DNA of 19,863 bases from Burkholderiales bacterium (GTDB taxonomy: Bacteria; Pseudomonadota; Gammaproteobacteria; Burkholderiales; Casimicrobiaceae): the NCBI GenBank assembly GCA_031277445.1, contig JAITMH010000204.1, positions 1 to 19,863 on the forward strand, read 5' to 3'. This document shows positions 8,587 through 15,442 of this stretch, piece by piece. The notes beneath the pieces are model-generated. The model was not told the DNA's origin, did no database searches, and saw only the letters and a list, made by a program, of their open reading frames with translations. The position numbers were made by a program, and so were the translations under genes. Position 1 is the first letter of the stretch; every line of letters starts with the position of its first letter.

Positions 8587-8620
8587 AATAACCGCACGGA
8601 AAAATTTCCGTGCGGTTATT
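8587..8620. terminator. Bidirectional rho-independent terminator
   Basis: A perfect 16-bp inverted repeat (AATAACCGCACGGAAA and its complement) encloses a 2-nt spacer. TTTT follows on the plus side at 8619-8622. It lies 18 bp after the pilY1 stop and 15 bp before the end of the convergent cardiolipin synthase gene, so it probably terminates both transcripts. Confidence 0.92.
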
Positions 8621-8634
8621 TTGTGCCTGTTTGA

Positions 8635-9885
8635 TTACGTTTCCGGAGGCAAAGAGCGCGTTATTGGAGTCGCTTCGAGTTTCTGCTCACGCGCTTCCCG
8701 CGCTTCCCGCGACATCGGGAACCAGCCGTTTTCCGGATCGGCGCCGGTCACGGCCATGATGAGTCGAAGCGTGCCGAGCGCCAGCGCCGACAACAGTCGG
8801 GTCATCAGCGTGCGCTGTTGCCACTGTGACGCCAGCACCGGTCGGGCGCCGTCGGCGATCAGTTTGAGCAGGGCGCCACGCAATTGTCCGGCGAAATCCG
8901 GATCGTGTATAACGACGTTGGCTTCACGCGCCATCAAAAAAGAGTAGGGATCGATGTTCGATGAGCCGATGGTGGCGAACTGACCATCAATCACGGCGAC
9001 TTTGGCGTGCAGAAACGAGTGGTGGTATTCCTGTATTTCGATACCGGCGTCGAGAAATTTTTCGTAAAGGGTTCGCACGGCGTAGTGCATGATTTTGTAT
9101 TCGACGCGCTCTTGCAATAACAACGTGACTTTGACGCCACGCTGCGCGGCGGCAATCAACGCCTTCTGAAAACGCCACCCGGGGAAAAAATAAGCGCAGG
9201 CAATAATGGCCTCGTGTCTGGCGCGTCCCAACGCTGCCCGATAGCTTCGTTCAATCGCGTGGCGGTGGTTCAGATTGTCGCGGACGACCAAATTCGCACG
9301 AATGACGCCAGCGGTTTCGGTGACGGCGGGAAGCACGTTTTTTTCGAGCGTGATGTTGTGTAACTGGGACAGTTCAACGAGGGTACGCACGCGACGCATG
9401 GTTCGTACGATTTGCGCCAGAATCGGTCCTTCGACGCGCACGGCAAAGTCAATACGCGGGGGCGTATGTCCAGGCGTGTTCATGTCGTCGATAATGTTGA
9501 TGCCGCCGATAAAAGCCACTTTGCCATCGACGTGACAGAGTTTGCGATGCAAACGGCGCAACCGGCGAAAGCGAAACGGCTGGTTTTCAACTTCGGGACG
9601 GTAGCGCAACAAATCAATGCCGGCGGAAGTCAGTTTGTGCTCAAGCGTCTTGGACAAATAAAGACGAGCGCCCCAACCGTCGATCAACACGCGCACATTA
9701 ACGCCGCGCTGCACAGCGCGGATCAGGGCTTCGGCGACAGCGCGACCGCTGGCATCGTCGGCGAAAATATAAGTTTCGAGCCAGATTTCGCGGTGCGCCG
9801 CATCAAAAGCGCGGATCAACGCCGGAAAGAAATCGTTGCCGCCGCACAGCAGATGAATCGCGTGACCTGGAACAAAGTTTCGCAT
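8635..9885 (-). CDS. clsB: Cardiolipin synthase B (phospholipase D family)
   Basis: A 416-residue phospholipase D-superfamily enzyme, best matched to ClsB (YbhO), which makes cardiolipin in the inner membrane by phosphatidyl transfer. Two HKD motifs are intact: H113-x-K115-x4-D120 followed by GG (LHRKLCHVDG), and H293-x-K295-x4-D300 followed by GSS (LHAKVAVIDG). The length fits ClsB and there are no N-terminal membrane helices, unlike ClsA. The C-terminus carries a tandem EAREARE coded by a repeated 9-bp unit near 8690-8711. The start at 9885 lacks a clear ribosome binding site; GTG or TTG starts a little upstream are possible. It lies 60 bp downstream of the EEP-family gene, as in E. coli ybhP-clsB. 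Confidence 0.9.
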   Translation of the reverse strand: MRNFVPGHAIHLLCGGNDFFPALIRAFDAAHREIWLETYIFADDASGRAVAEALIRAVQRGVNVRVLIDGWGARLYLSKTLEHKLTSAGIDLLRYRPEVENQPFRFRRLRRLHRKLCHVDGKVAFIGGINIIDDMNTPGHTPPRIDFAVRVEGPILAQIVRTMRRVRTLVELSQLHNITLEKNVLPAVTETAGVIRANLVVRDNLNHRHAIERSYRAALGRARHEAIIACAYFFPGWRFQKALIAAAQRGVKVTLLLQERVEYKIMHYAVRTLYEKFLDAGIEIQEYHHSFLHAKVAVIDGQFATIGSSNIDPYSFLMAREANVVIHDPDFAGQLRGALLKLIADGARPVLASQWQQRTLMTRLLSALALGTLRLIMAVTGADPENGWFPMSREAREAREQKLEATPITRSLPPET

Positions 9886-9945
9886 GTCAGCAACGCAACG
9901 AAAGTTGAGAGAGGGGCGCCGGTATCATGAATGCAGAACGTGAAG

Positions 9946-10713
9946 CTATCCGTGCGCCGACGAAAGCAGCGGAACGATTTCCAGCTCGGCGGATAACGCA
10001 GCGTGATCCGACACACGCGGCGCTCGTTGCGCGTAGTGGATGCGGGCGCCGCGAACATCAAGACCGCGCACGTAGATGCGGTCCAGCGGCAGGAAAGGCA
10101 GGAAGGAAGGGAAGGTTCGCGCCGGCTTTCCCTGTACCGTGGCGAAAACGTCGGTGGCGCACAGCGCGTCGCAGAGATAACGATGACCTTTGCGATACCA
10201 ATCATTGAAATCACCGGCAATCAGCAGAGGTTCGTTCGGCGGAATCAACGCTTCGACCCGTGCAACCATCGCCGTCAATTGCCGTCGCCGCCAGTGTTCA
10301 AACAGGCCGAGATGGACATTGAGACAATGCAAACGCGGCATGGTTTTTCCGGTATTGAGCACACAATGCAAAAGGCCGCGTTGCTCAAGCCAGTGCGCCG
10401 AAATATCTTCGTTTTCCTGATAGATGATCGGGTAACGCGACAACAGCGCATTGCCGTGATGACCGTGCCGGGTCTCGGCGTTTTTTCCATAAGCCGTGAA
10501 CCAGTAAGCGTTCGCCAAAAATTCGTATTGCGGCATGTTGCCGGGAGGCGCGTGTTTTTTCGAAGTCTCCGGTTGTGCGCCGCGCACCTCTTGAAGAAAA
10601 ACGACATCGGCGTCAAGCGCACGCAAGTGATCGCGCAGCTCCGGCATTTTCGGGCGGCGGCGCAGATGCGAAACACCCTTATGGATGTTGTAAGTTGCGA
10701 CGGAAAGACGCAT
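9946..10713 (-). CDS. ybhP: Endonuclease/exonuclease/phosphatase family protein (YbhP-like)
   Basis: A 255-residue metal-dependent hydrolase of the EEP superfamily. Family motifs are in order: N9 (TYNIHKG), E42 (QEV), HHGNALLSRYP at 85-95, H134 (NVHLG), D168/N170 (GDFND), D211-R212 (PLDRIYVRG) and the SDHAAL catalytic Asp-His at 236-237. All residues for Mg-dependent phosphodiester hydrolysis are present. The true substrate is unknown: DNA, a lipid head-group or a phosphoinositide-like ester are all possible in this fold. Its place directly upstream of clsB, conserved with E. coli ybhP-ybhO, hints at phospholipid metabolism, but that is inference from context. No signal peptide is seen. Confidence 0.85.
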   Translation of the reverse strand: MRLSVATYNIHKGVSHLRRRPKMPELRDHLRALDADVVFLQEVRGAQPETSKKHAPPGNMPQYEFLANAYWFTAYGKNAETRHGHHGNALLSRYPIIYQENEDISAHWLEQRGLLHCVLNTGKTMPRLHCLNVHLGLFEHWRRRQLTAMVARVEALIPPNEPLLIAGDFNDWYRKGHRYLCDALCATDVFATVQGKPARTFPSFLPFLPLDRIYVRGLDVRGARIHYAQRAPRVSDHAALSAELEIVPLLSSAHG

Positions 10714-10929
10714 GGCGATCGGTCAAGTTAAAAACACCGGACAGCAGCGGACAATGCTCAACAGCAGAAAGAAAACGTGAGAACCTTCATAATAACACGG
10801 TGGTGCAACAGGATTCGCCGCGCACACCGCGAGCGGAGGCAGCAAAAAGTCACGCGGAAGGCGTTCTTGAACCACCGGACTTCGCATTATTGCCGTGACA
10901 GCGTATCATGAGAGAATCCGGCTTGTCGT

Positions 10930-10935
10930 AAGGAG
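10930..10935 (+). promoter_or_regulatory. Ribosome binding site AAGGAG for the small gene at 10943
   Basis: AAGGAG lies seven bases before ATG 10943. It decides the start against an upstream in-frame ATG-like start at 10895, which has no such site. Confidence 0.6.
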
Positions 10936-10942
10936 ACACTTC

Positions 10943-11200
10943 ATGAAAATTCAGAGTATTAGCGTGTGTACCGGTTGGTTTTTTTGCTGCAAAGGCGCTC
11001 GCGGCGAAGACATCGTTCTCAGGATTGCCGCCTGGGGGATTCGTGAAAACGGGGAAGTGGTGGGATTGATCGCCGCCGCGAATGCCGTGACCGGCGACAA
11101 TATTCCGAGACTCGCCGAACCGCCTGCCGGCATCAAGGGCGCTTACCTGCCGGAAGAAAAATTGACGCACGGTCAGAAAGTCAAAGCGGCGCTGCGGTGA
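10943..11200 (+). CDS. Small conserved-looking protein of unknown function
   Basis: An 85-residue protein that I do not recognise. A good ribosome binding site (AAGGAG, 10930-10935) and a compact predicted alpha/beta content argue that it is real. The sequence starts MKIQSISVCTGW and has three Cys near the N-terminus (one in VCTG, then a CC pair). A strand-like block follows (VLRIAAWGIRENGEVVGLI), then a Pro/Gly-rich segment (EPPAGIKGAYL) and a charged tail. No signal peptide or membrane helix is convincing. It stands alone on the plus strand between the divergent ybhP gene and the exonuclease 164 bp downstream. Confidence 0.6.
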   Translation: MKIQSISVCTGWFFCCKGARGEDIVLRIAAWGIRENGEVVGLIAAANAVTGDNIPRLAEPPAGIKGAYLPEEKLTHGQKVKAALR

Positions 11201-11262
11201 TGATGCGCGAAAATTTAATAGACGGTCATTTTCATGAACATTTGTTTGCTTGAAGCGGCGAC

Positions 11263-11331
11263 GGGAGGCAGGTTGCCTCCCCTACGAGCAGGGCGCGTTG
11301 ATGGTAACGTAGGGGCGGCAATCTGCCGCCC
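11263..11331. repeat. Paired related hairpins
   Basis: Two perfect 8-3-8 hairpins, 11263-11281 (GGGAGGCA/TGCCTCCC) and 11313-11331 (GGGCGGCA/TGCCGCCC), differ in only one arm base pair. The first is followed by CTACG and the second preceded by CGTAG, so the pair forms a larger inverted structure. This is the typical design of a BIME: two inverted REP-like units. It lies 34 bp before the exonuclease start. Confidence 0.75.
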
Positions 11332-11364
11332 GGACAATCTCTGGACGTCACGCGGAGACGCGCC

Positions 11365-12186
11365 ATGACCCCGATCCTCGTCTTCGACCTCGAAAGCGTT
11401 CCCGATGTTTCAGGGATACGCAAAGTTCACCGCTTGCCGTCCGAATTGTCCGATCAGGATGTGCTCGACTGGTACAGCCAGCAACGCCGTGCTGCGACCG
11501 GCAGCGATTTCGCGCATCTTTATTTTCAGAAAATCGTTGCCATCGCCTGCGTGTTGCGTAACGACAAAGGATTGCAAATCTGGTCGCTCGGTCAACCCGA
11601 AGACGGCGAAGACGTGCTGATTCGCCGCTTCTTCGAGGGGATCGAACGCTTCGTGCCGCAACTTGTTTCATGGAACGGCGGCGGATTCGATTTGCCGGTG
11701 CTGCATTATCGGGCGATGCTGCACGGCGTGACGGCGGCGCGTTACTGGGAGTGGGGCGACGACGACCGCGATTTCAAATACAACAACTACCTCAACCGTT
11801 ACCACACAAGACACATCGACCTGATGGACGTGCTGGCGCAATACCAGCCACGCGCCAATGCCGGCCTCGACACGATGGCGCGATTGTGCGGCTTCCCCGG
11901 AAAACTGATGATGGACGGCGGCGATGTCAGCGCAGCCATTGCAGAAGGACGAATCGTCGAAGTTCGTAATTATTGCGAATGCGACACATTGAATACGTAT
12001 CTGCTTTTTCAACGCTTTCAGTTAATGCGCGGTGTATTGACGGCGAAAGAATACGAAAGCGAGATGGCGCTGGTGCGCGAACGCTTGCAAGCGAGCGATG
12101 CTGCGCATTGGCGTGAGTTTTTGGGGGAGTGGGTAGGTTGGGGTGAGCGAAGCGAACCCCAACGGGAGCAAACAGGGAAAAGGTAA
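11365..12186 (+). CDS. Predicted 3'-5' exonuclease, PolB-like
   Basis: A 273-residue predicted 3'-5' exonuclease related to the proofreading domain of family-B polymerases (Pfam DNA_pol_B_exo2 type). DEDD motifs: Exo I D8-x-E10 (FDLES), Exo II WNGGGFDLPVL with D109, and Exo III Y203-x3-D207 (YCECD). The full set of acidic residues suggests an active two-metal nuclease acting on single-stranded DNA or RNA ends in the cytoplasm. ATG 11365 follows GGAG at a good distance. The last ~16 residues (from GWGERSEPQ) are encoded by a palindromic repeat at 12137-12163 and downstream sequence, so the natural C-terminus probably ended near residue 257. Its cellular role is unknown. Confidence 0.85.
   Translation: MTPILVFDLESVPDVSGIRKVHRLPSELSDQDVLDWYSQQRRAATGSDFAHLYFQKIVAIACVLRNDKGLQIWSLGQPEDGEDVLIRRFFEGIERFVPQLVSWNGGGFDLPVLHYRAMLHGVTAARYWEWGDDDRDFKYNNYLNRYHTRHIDLMDVLAQYQPRANAGLDTMARLCGFPGKLMMDGGDVSAAIAEGRIVEVRNYCECDTLNTYLLFQRFQLMRGVLTAKEYESEMALVRERLQASDAAHWREFLGEWVGWGERSEPQREQTGKR
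12137..12163. repeat. Palindromic repeat inside the exonuclease 3' end
   Basis: GTTGGGGT and ACCCCAAC are perfect 8-bp arms around GAGCGAAGCGA. The element is in frame and encodes WGERSEPQ near the protein C-terminus. Such GTTGGGG...CCCCAAC palindromes are, as I recall, dispersed in many proteobacterial genomes. Confidence 0.75.
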
Positions 12187-12250
12187 CTCTCGCGGAGGCG
12201 CGGAGAGCGCGGAAAAAAATTAACCGCAAAGAACGCAAAGAAAAAATCGG

Positions 12251-12287
12251 CGTCATTGCGAGGAGCGAAAGCGACGAAGCAATCCAG
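12251..12287 (+). repeat. GTCATT...AATCCAG palindrome, GCGAGGAGCG core, copy 1
   Basis: The element begins CGTCATTGCGAGGAGCGA and ends GAAGCAATCCAG. The inverted copy is at 12728-12755. Copy 1 carries a 9-bp extra segment (AAAGCGACG or equivalent). Confidence 0.75.
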
Positions 12288-12325
12288 TTGGCCTCACGCA
12301 AAGGGGCAATCAGGAATCAGAACTC

Positions 12326-12458
12326 CGTCATTCCCGCGAAAGCGGGAATCCAGTCCTTCCAAAATATCAAGCTTCTAAACCATGGCATCGACAAAAACGC
12401 ACGTCTTTCGTCTTTGTAAATACATCTTTTCTGGATTCCCGCTTTCGCGGGAATGACG
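12326..12458. repeat. Perfect 28-bp inverted repeat pair, MITE-like
   Basis: Arms 12326-12353 and 12431-12458 are exact reverse complements, each being itself a palindrome (ATTCCCGC/GCGGGAAT) with ends CGTCATT and AATCCAG. They enclose a 77-bp AT-richer spacer unrelated to them. The inner palindrome fits the pattern ATTCCC-N8-GGGAAT known as dRS3 in Neisseria. The whole 133 bp looks like a small non-autonomous element, although no target-site duplication is evident. Confidence 0.7.
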
Positions 12459-12509
12459 AGGCGAGAGGAGTATTTTTCTTCGCGTCTTCACGTGAGGCGG
12501 TTTTTATGG

Positions 12510-12531
12510 ATTCTGCGACTTCGCGCAGAAT
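12510..12531. repeat. GTCATT-family hairpin with CTGCG core
   Basis: ATTCTGCG and CGCAGAAT pair around a 6-nt loop. The flanks GG on the left and GAC on the right give the same GTCATT...AATCC outer ends as the two neighbouring repeat families (read on the minus strand). Confidence 0.65.
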
Positions 12532-12545
12532 GACAGCTATTTTTC

Positions 12546-12688
12546 TTCGTGGCTTTCGTGTTTTTCGTGGTTGAAGATTTTCTTCGCGTGAGGCAAAACG
12601 CTGGGATTCGCTACGCTCATCGCCAGCCTACGATTCTTCGTTTCGCGCAGACGATCATTTTTTCGTGGCTTTCGTGTCTTTCGTGGTT
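12546..12688 (+). repeat. 27-bp direct repeat TTCGTGGCTTTCGTG...
   Basis: Copies at 12546-12572 and 12662-12688 differ at one base. Each is built from an imperfect 9-bp unit of the form TTTCGTGGC, repeated about three times. It resembles the TTAACCGCAAAGAACGC repeats read on the other strand. Confidence 0.65.
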
Positions 12689-12727
12689 AAAAGCTTTTTT
12701 CTCCGCGCCTCCGCGTGAGATACTTTT

Positions 12728-12755
12728 CTGGATTGCTTCGCTCCTCGCAATGACG
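12728..12755 (-). repeat. GTCATT...AATCCAG palindrome, GCGAGGAGCG core, copy 2
   Basis: Inverted copy of 12251-12287 lacking its 9-bp extra segment. It lies 38 bp from the 3' end of the minus-strand pilin gene and may also act at the end of that transcript. Confidence 0.75.
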
Positions 12756-12793
12756 CCGCTGTCTGATCCCTAATCCCTGATTCCTGATCCCTG

Positions 12794-13273
12794 CTAACGG
12801 CACGCAAAAGGCAAATAATGTTCCGGGACGTCGGTTCGGTTCTGTCCCTTGATGGTCATCGGGTCAGGTGCTTTGGCGTTGCCGCACACCCAGGTGATCG
12901 GAACGATTTTGGCGTCTTCGACGATGGCGGGGCGCAGGCTCAACGTTTTGTCTTTGATGCCGCCGTTGGCGCGGTAGCCGAAGGTGATATGGATGGCGCC
13001 GTGTTCGATGGCGACGGCTTTGATGTGCTGGTTGACGATTTTTTCCGGAATGGGAAGACCGGCAGCCGTGTTGTCCGGCAGCAAGGTTTGCGCGGTTTTC
13101 CAAGCATCGTCGATAGGTTTTTTGGCGATGTCGGCGAGCGGAAGAGCGTCGCTGATTTGTTTTCGGACAGTTGAATTTTGGGCGCTCGGCATCGCCATCA
13201 GCAACAGAATGACCATAATGCTGATGACGATCATCATTTCAAGTAACGTGAAGCCGTCGAATCGCTTTCTCAT
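12794..13273 (-). CDS. Type IV pilin, major-pilin-like (orphan)
   Basis: A 159-residue type IV prepilin with leader MRKRFDG and then FTLLEMMIVISIMVILLLMAMPS: Glu at mature position 5 and Pro in the helix, as in pilins. It ends with a Cys pair, C130 (TWVCGNA) and C158 (PFACR), spaced like the D-region disulfide loop of PilA/PilE-type major pilins, with the ending YLPFACR. It could be the structural subunit or a pseudopilin of a secretion or uptake system; no pilus assembly gene is adjacent. ATG 13273 is preceded by a GAGAGGGTGG stretch that belongs to a dispersed repeat. It follows the ABC permease gene on the same strand after 175 bp of repeats. Confidence 0.82.
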   Translation of the reverse strand: MRKRFDGFTLLEMMIVISIMVILLLMAMPSAQNSTVRKQISDALPLADIAKKPIDDAWKTAQTLLPDNTAAGLPIPEKIVNQHIKAVAIEHGAIHITFGYRANGGIKDKTLSLRPAIVEDAKIVPITWVCGNAKAPDPMTIKGQNRTDVPEHYLPFACR

Positions 13274-13284
13274 GATTTGGCCAC

Positions 13285-13396
13285 CCTCTCCCCTGCCCCT
13301 CTCCCGCAAGCGGGAGAGGGGAGACGGCGTTTTTGGTTTGCACGGAGGAGGAGACCCCCATCCCCACCCCAACCCTCCCCTTGAAGGGGAGGGCTT
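13285..13396. repeat. Palindrome block before the orphan pilin
   Basis: A perfect 12-bp-arm hairpin at 13296-13321 (CCCCTCTCCCGC around AA) is, on the opposite strand, close to the repeat at 91-131. It is followed by an exact 39-bp copy (13358-13396) of the element at 141-179 and 15530-15568, hairpin 13373-13393. The left end supplies the G-rich sequence just before the pilin ATG. Confidence 0.85.
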
Positions 13397-13448
13397 GTTC
13401 TTCTTCGCGTCTTCGCGCCTTCGCGTGAGAAGCCTTTCTGATTCCTGA

Positions 13449-14627
13449 TCACAATTTCGCTTCTCTGTTGAGCCGTTGGGCGGCGGCGATCAAGACCAGA
13501 ATCAACAACGCCAGCGGAACAACGTAGGCCCAGGCGATGTCAACGTTGGACAACGCTTCGCCGCGCAACGCCTGGGTGAGCAAGGTGTAATGACCGGCGA
13601 CCGGAACGGCGGCGATCCAGCCTGGTTCGCGTTGTTGCAAGAGCATTTGCGCGATCGGTAACAGCGCAAAAAGCAGCAGCAATACGGAAGTGCTTGCCTG
13701 TGCTTCGCGCACGGAACGGCCACGAATGCCTACGTAAAAATGCAGTGCGGGAAGCAGCAGCGCGATTGGCAACAGCGCGATGGAGAAACGCCCGACTTCG
13801 GCGAGGCCGAAAAGAAACGGCATGCCGACGGCCGGAAGGGGCGCGAAACGCAGCGTCAAATAAAAACCGGCCAGGGTTAATGCGACAACGAGTGTGTTGA
13901 CAACGGCGGCGGACGCCCATTTGCCGACGGCGATTTCGGACGGTTGCGCCGGTGTGATTAACAGTGGTTGTAATGATTGCCGCTCGCGTTCACCGGCGCT
14001 GGCGTCAAGCGCGACGGCCATGCCGCCGGTCAGCGTTGCGAAGAGCGCATAAAAGGCGATGAGCGATAAAAGCAACGCGCCGGACTGTTGCGGTGTGGCA
14101 AGGTTGACCGCTTGAATTTTTAACGGCGCGGCCACTTCCGGCGCGATGCCGCGCAGCAGAAGCCGCATTCTCCCCCACTCTCTCCCGTGAGCGGCCAGCA
14201 GATGTTCAACTTGAGCGATGACGACTTGCGAACGGTCACGCGAACGGTCGTAAACGAGTTGCACGGAGGCGGCGCGACCGGCGGCAACATCGTCGGGGAA
14301 GTTTTCCGGGATGATTAACGCAATGTCGATACGTCCCTGACGAATCTGATTTTCGTAATCGTCCGGAAGCGGTTTCAAGGTGACTTGCTGGCGCTCCAGA
14401 AAAGCGACCAGCGCTGGCGCGTGAGTGCTTCCCTGCACGGAGAGCGTAAGCGTTTGGGCGCGTTCGCTTTGTGTGGCGATCAGGTTGAAGATCAACATCA
14501 GGAACAACGGTCCGACGAGCAGCGGCGGCAATAAAATCATCAGCAAGGTGCGATGGTCGCGGAAGGCGTCGAGGCATTCCTTGCGGAAAACGGCGGCGGC
14601 GCGTTGCCATGAGAGCCGTGGAGTCAT
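13449..14627 (-). CDS. ABC-2 type transporter permease (NatB-like)
   Basis: A 392-residue ABC-2 permease with NatB-type layout: a cytoplasmic N-terminus (FRKECLDAFRDHRT), one hydrophobic helix (LLMILLPPLLVGPLFLMLIF, about 30-49), a large extracytoplasmic domain to about 200, then five or six membrane helices ending at the C-terminus. The VALDASAGERERQSLQPLL segment in the membrane half is typical of this family. ATG 14627 overlaps the stop of the ATPase gene by four bases (ATGA), which implies translational coupling. The open frame extends upstream to 14816 but that part lies inside the ATPase gene and is rejected. Substrate unknown: sodium, drug or lipid export are known for relatives. Confidence 0.85.
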   Translation of the reverse strand: MTPRLSWQRAAAVFRKECLDAFRDHRTLLMILLPPLLVGPLFLMLIFNLIATQSERAQTLTLSVQGSTHAPALVAFLERQQVTLKPLPDDYENQIRQGRIDIALIIPENFPDDVAAGRAASVQLVYDRSRDRSQVVIAQVEHLLAAHGREWGRMRLLLRGIAPEVAAPLKIQAVNLATPQQSGALLLSLIAFYALFATLTGGMAVALDASAGERERQSLQPLLITPAQPSEIAVGKWASAAVVNTLVVALTLAGFYLTLRFAPLPAVGMPFLFGLAEVGRFSIALLPIALLLPALHFYVGIRGRSVREAQASTSVLLLLFALLPIAQMLLQQREPGWIAAVPVAGHYTLLTQALRGEALSNVDIAWAYVVPLALLILVLIAAAQRLNREAKL

Positions 14628-15373
14628 GCGGCGCTCCGTTTCTGTTCGTCGTCTTCGAGGAGCGCAAAAAAAGCATCTTCGAGCGATGTTTGCGCGGTTT
14701 TCCCGCGAAAATCGTCGGCGGTTCCCTGCGCGATCAGACGGCCATGGTTCAGCACCATGATGGTGTCGCAAAGGGTCGCCACTTCCGACATGACGTGCGA
14801 CGAAAAGATCAGGCACTTTCCCTGATCGCGCAGTGTGCGTAAAAAGCCGCGCAACAAACGCACGCTCATTACGTCGAGGCCGTTGGTGGGTTCGTCGAGC
14901 AGAATCACCGGCGGATCGTGGATCAACGCTCTGGCAATCGCCACTTTCATCCGTTCGCCCTGCGAGAAACCTTCGGTTTTGCGATGGGCGAGTGAGCGCA
15001 TGTCGAGTGTTTCAAGCAGTAAAGCGATGCGCTCGTTGAGTGTGCGATCCGTCAGGCCGTAGAGCGATCCGAAGTAGGCGATGTTTTCAATGGTGGACAA
15101 ACGCGGGTACAAACCACGCGCATCGGAGAGTACGCCGATGTGACGGCGCACTTGGTGACGGTCGGCAACGATGTCGAATCCGGCGACGTGCGCATGACCG
15201 CTGTCAGGGACAAGCAACGTGGACAACATGCGCAGCAAGGTTGTTTTTCCGGCGCCGTTCGGGCCGAGCAGTCCGGTGATTTGTCCGGAGGGTGCGCAAA
15301 AACTGACATCGGCGACAGCGCAGATTTCACCGCGCTTTCCGAAACGTTTGCAAAGATGTGTCAGTTCGATCAT
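14624..15373 (-). CDS. ABC transporter ATP-binding protein (NatA-like)
   Basis: A 249-residue cytoplasmic ATPase that drives the permease encoded next. Walker A GPNGAGKTT at 37-45, Q-loop region near 80-90, signature FSQGERMKVAIARAL at 136-150 (SQGE variant of LSGGQ), Walker B VILLDEP at 156-162, D-loop NGLD and switch His in FSSHVMSE at 190-197. All catalytic residues are present. I chose ATG 15373 (MIELTHL) because family members begin there; the frame stays open to TTG 15409. No strong ribosome binding site is seen before either. It is the first gene of an ATPase-permease pair, with the repeat block 15443-15623 upstream. Confidence 0.88.
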   Translation of the reverse strand: MIELTHLCKRFGKRGEICAVADVSFCAPSGQITGLLGPNGAGKTTLLRMLSTLLVPDSGHAHVAGFDIVADRHQVRRHIGVLSDARGLYPRLSTIENIAYFGSLYGLTDRTLNERIALLLETLDMRSLAHRKTEGFSQGERMKVAIARALIHDPPVILLDEPTNGLDVMSVRLLRGFLRTLRDQGKCLIFSSHVMSEVATLCDTIMVLNHGRLIAQGTADDFRGKTAQTSLEDAFFALLEDDEQKRSAA

Positions 15374-15442
15374 GGCAGGAACAAGTTTCGAGCTGGTCGT
15401 ATTATCCAAATTTGCATAAGCAAGGACAACCAGAAAAACAAA

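Larger units (their letters stand above)
12187..12793. other. 607-bp gene-free repeat mosaic
   Basis: No gene is supported here. The space is filled with dispersed repeats, many present twice in opposite orientation: an 18/19 match between 12187-12205 and 12701-12719; 12251-12287 with 12728-12755; and a perfect 28-bp pair at 12326-12353 and 12431-12458. A direct repeat of TTCGTGGCTTTCGTG type occurs at 12546-12572 and 12662-12688. A hairpin lies at 12510-12531. TTAACCGCAAAGAACGCA at 12220-12237 recurs in the block at 15443. Frames here translate repeats only. Confidence 0.8.

Noticed and set aside
9412..9930. 172-residue plus-strand frame
   Set aside because: Antisense to the cardiolipin synthase gene with intact HKD motifs.
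10003..10731. 242-residue plus-strand frame
   Set aside because: Lies opposite the YbhP-like gene, which has all its catalytic motifs; this frame has none.
12187..12793. Insertion sequence remnant
   Set aside because: No transposase fragment in any frame; the contents are short palindromic repeats only.
14628..14816. N-terminal extension of the ABC permease frame
   Set aside because: Arg/His-rich and lies inside the ATPase gene; the ATGA overlap at 14624-14627 is the natural start.
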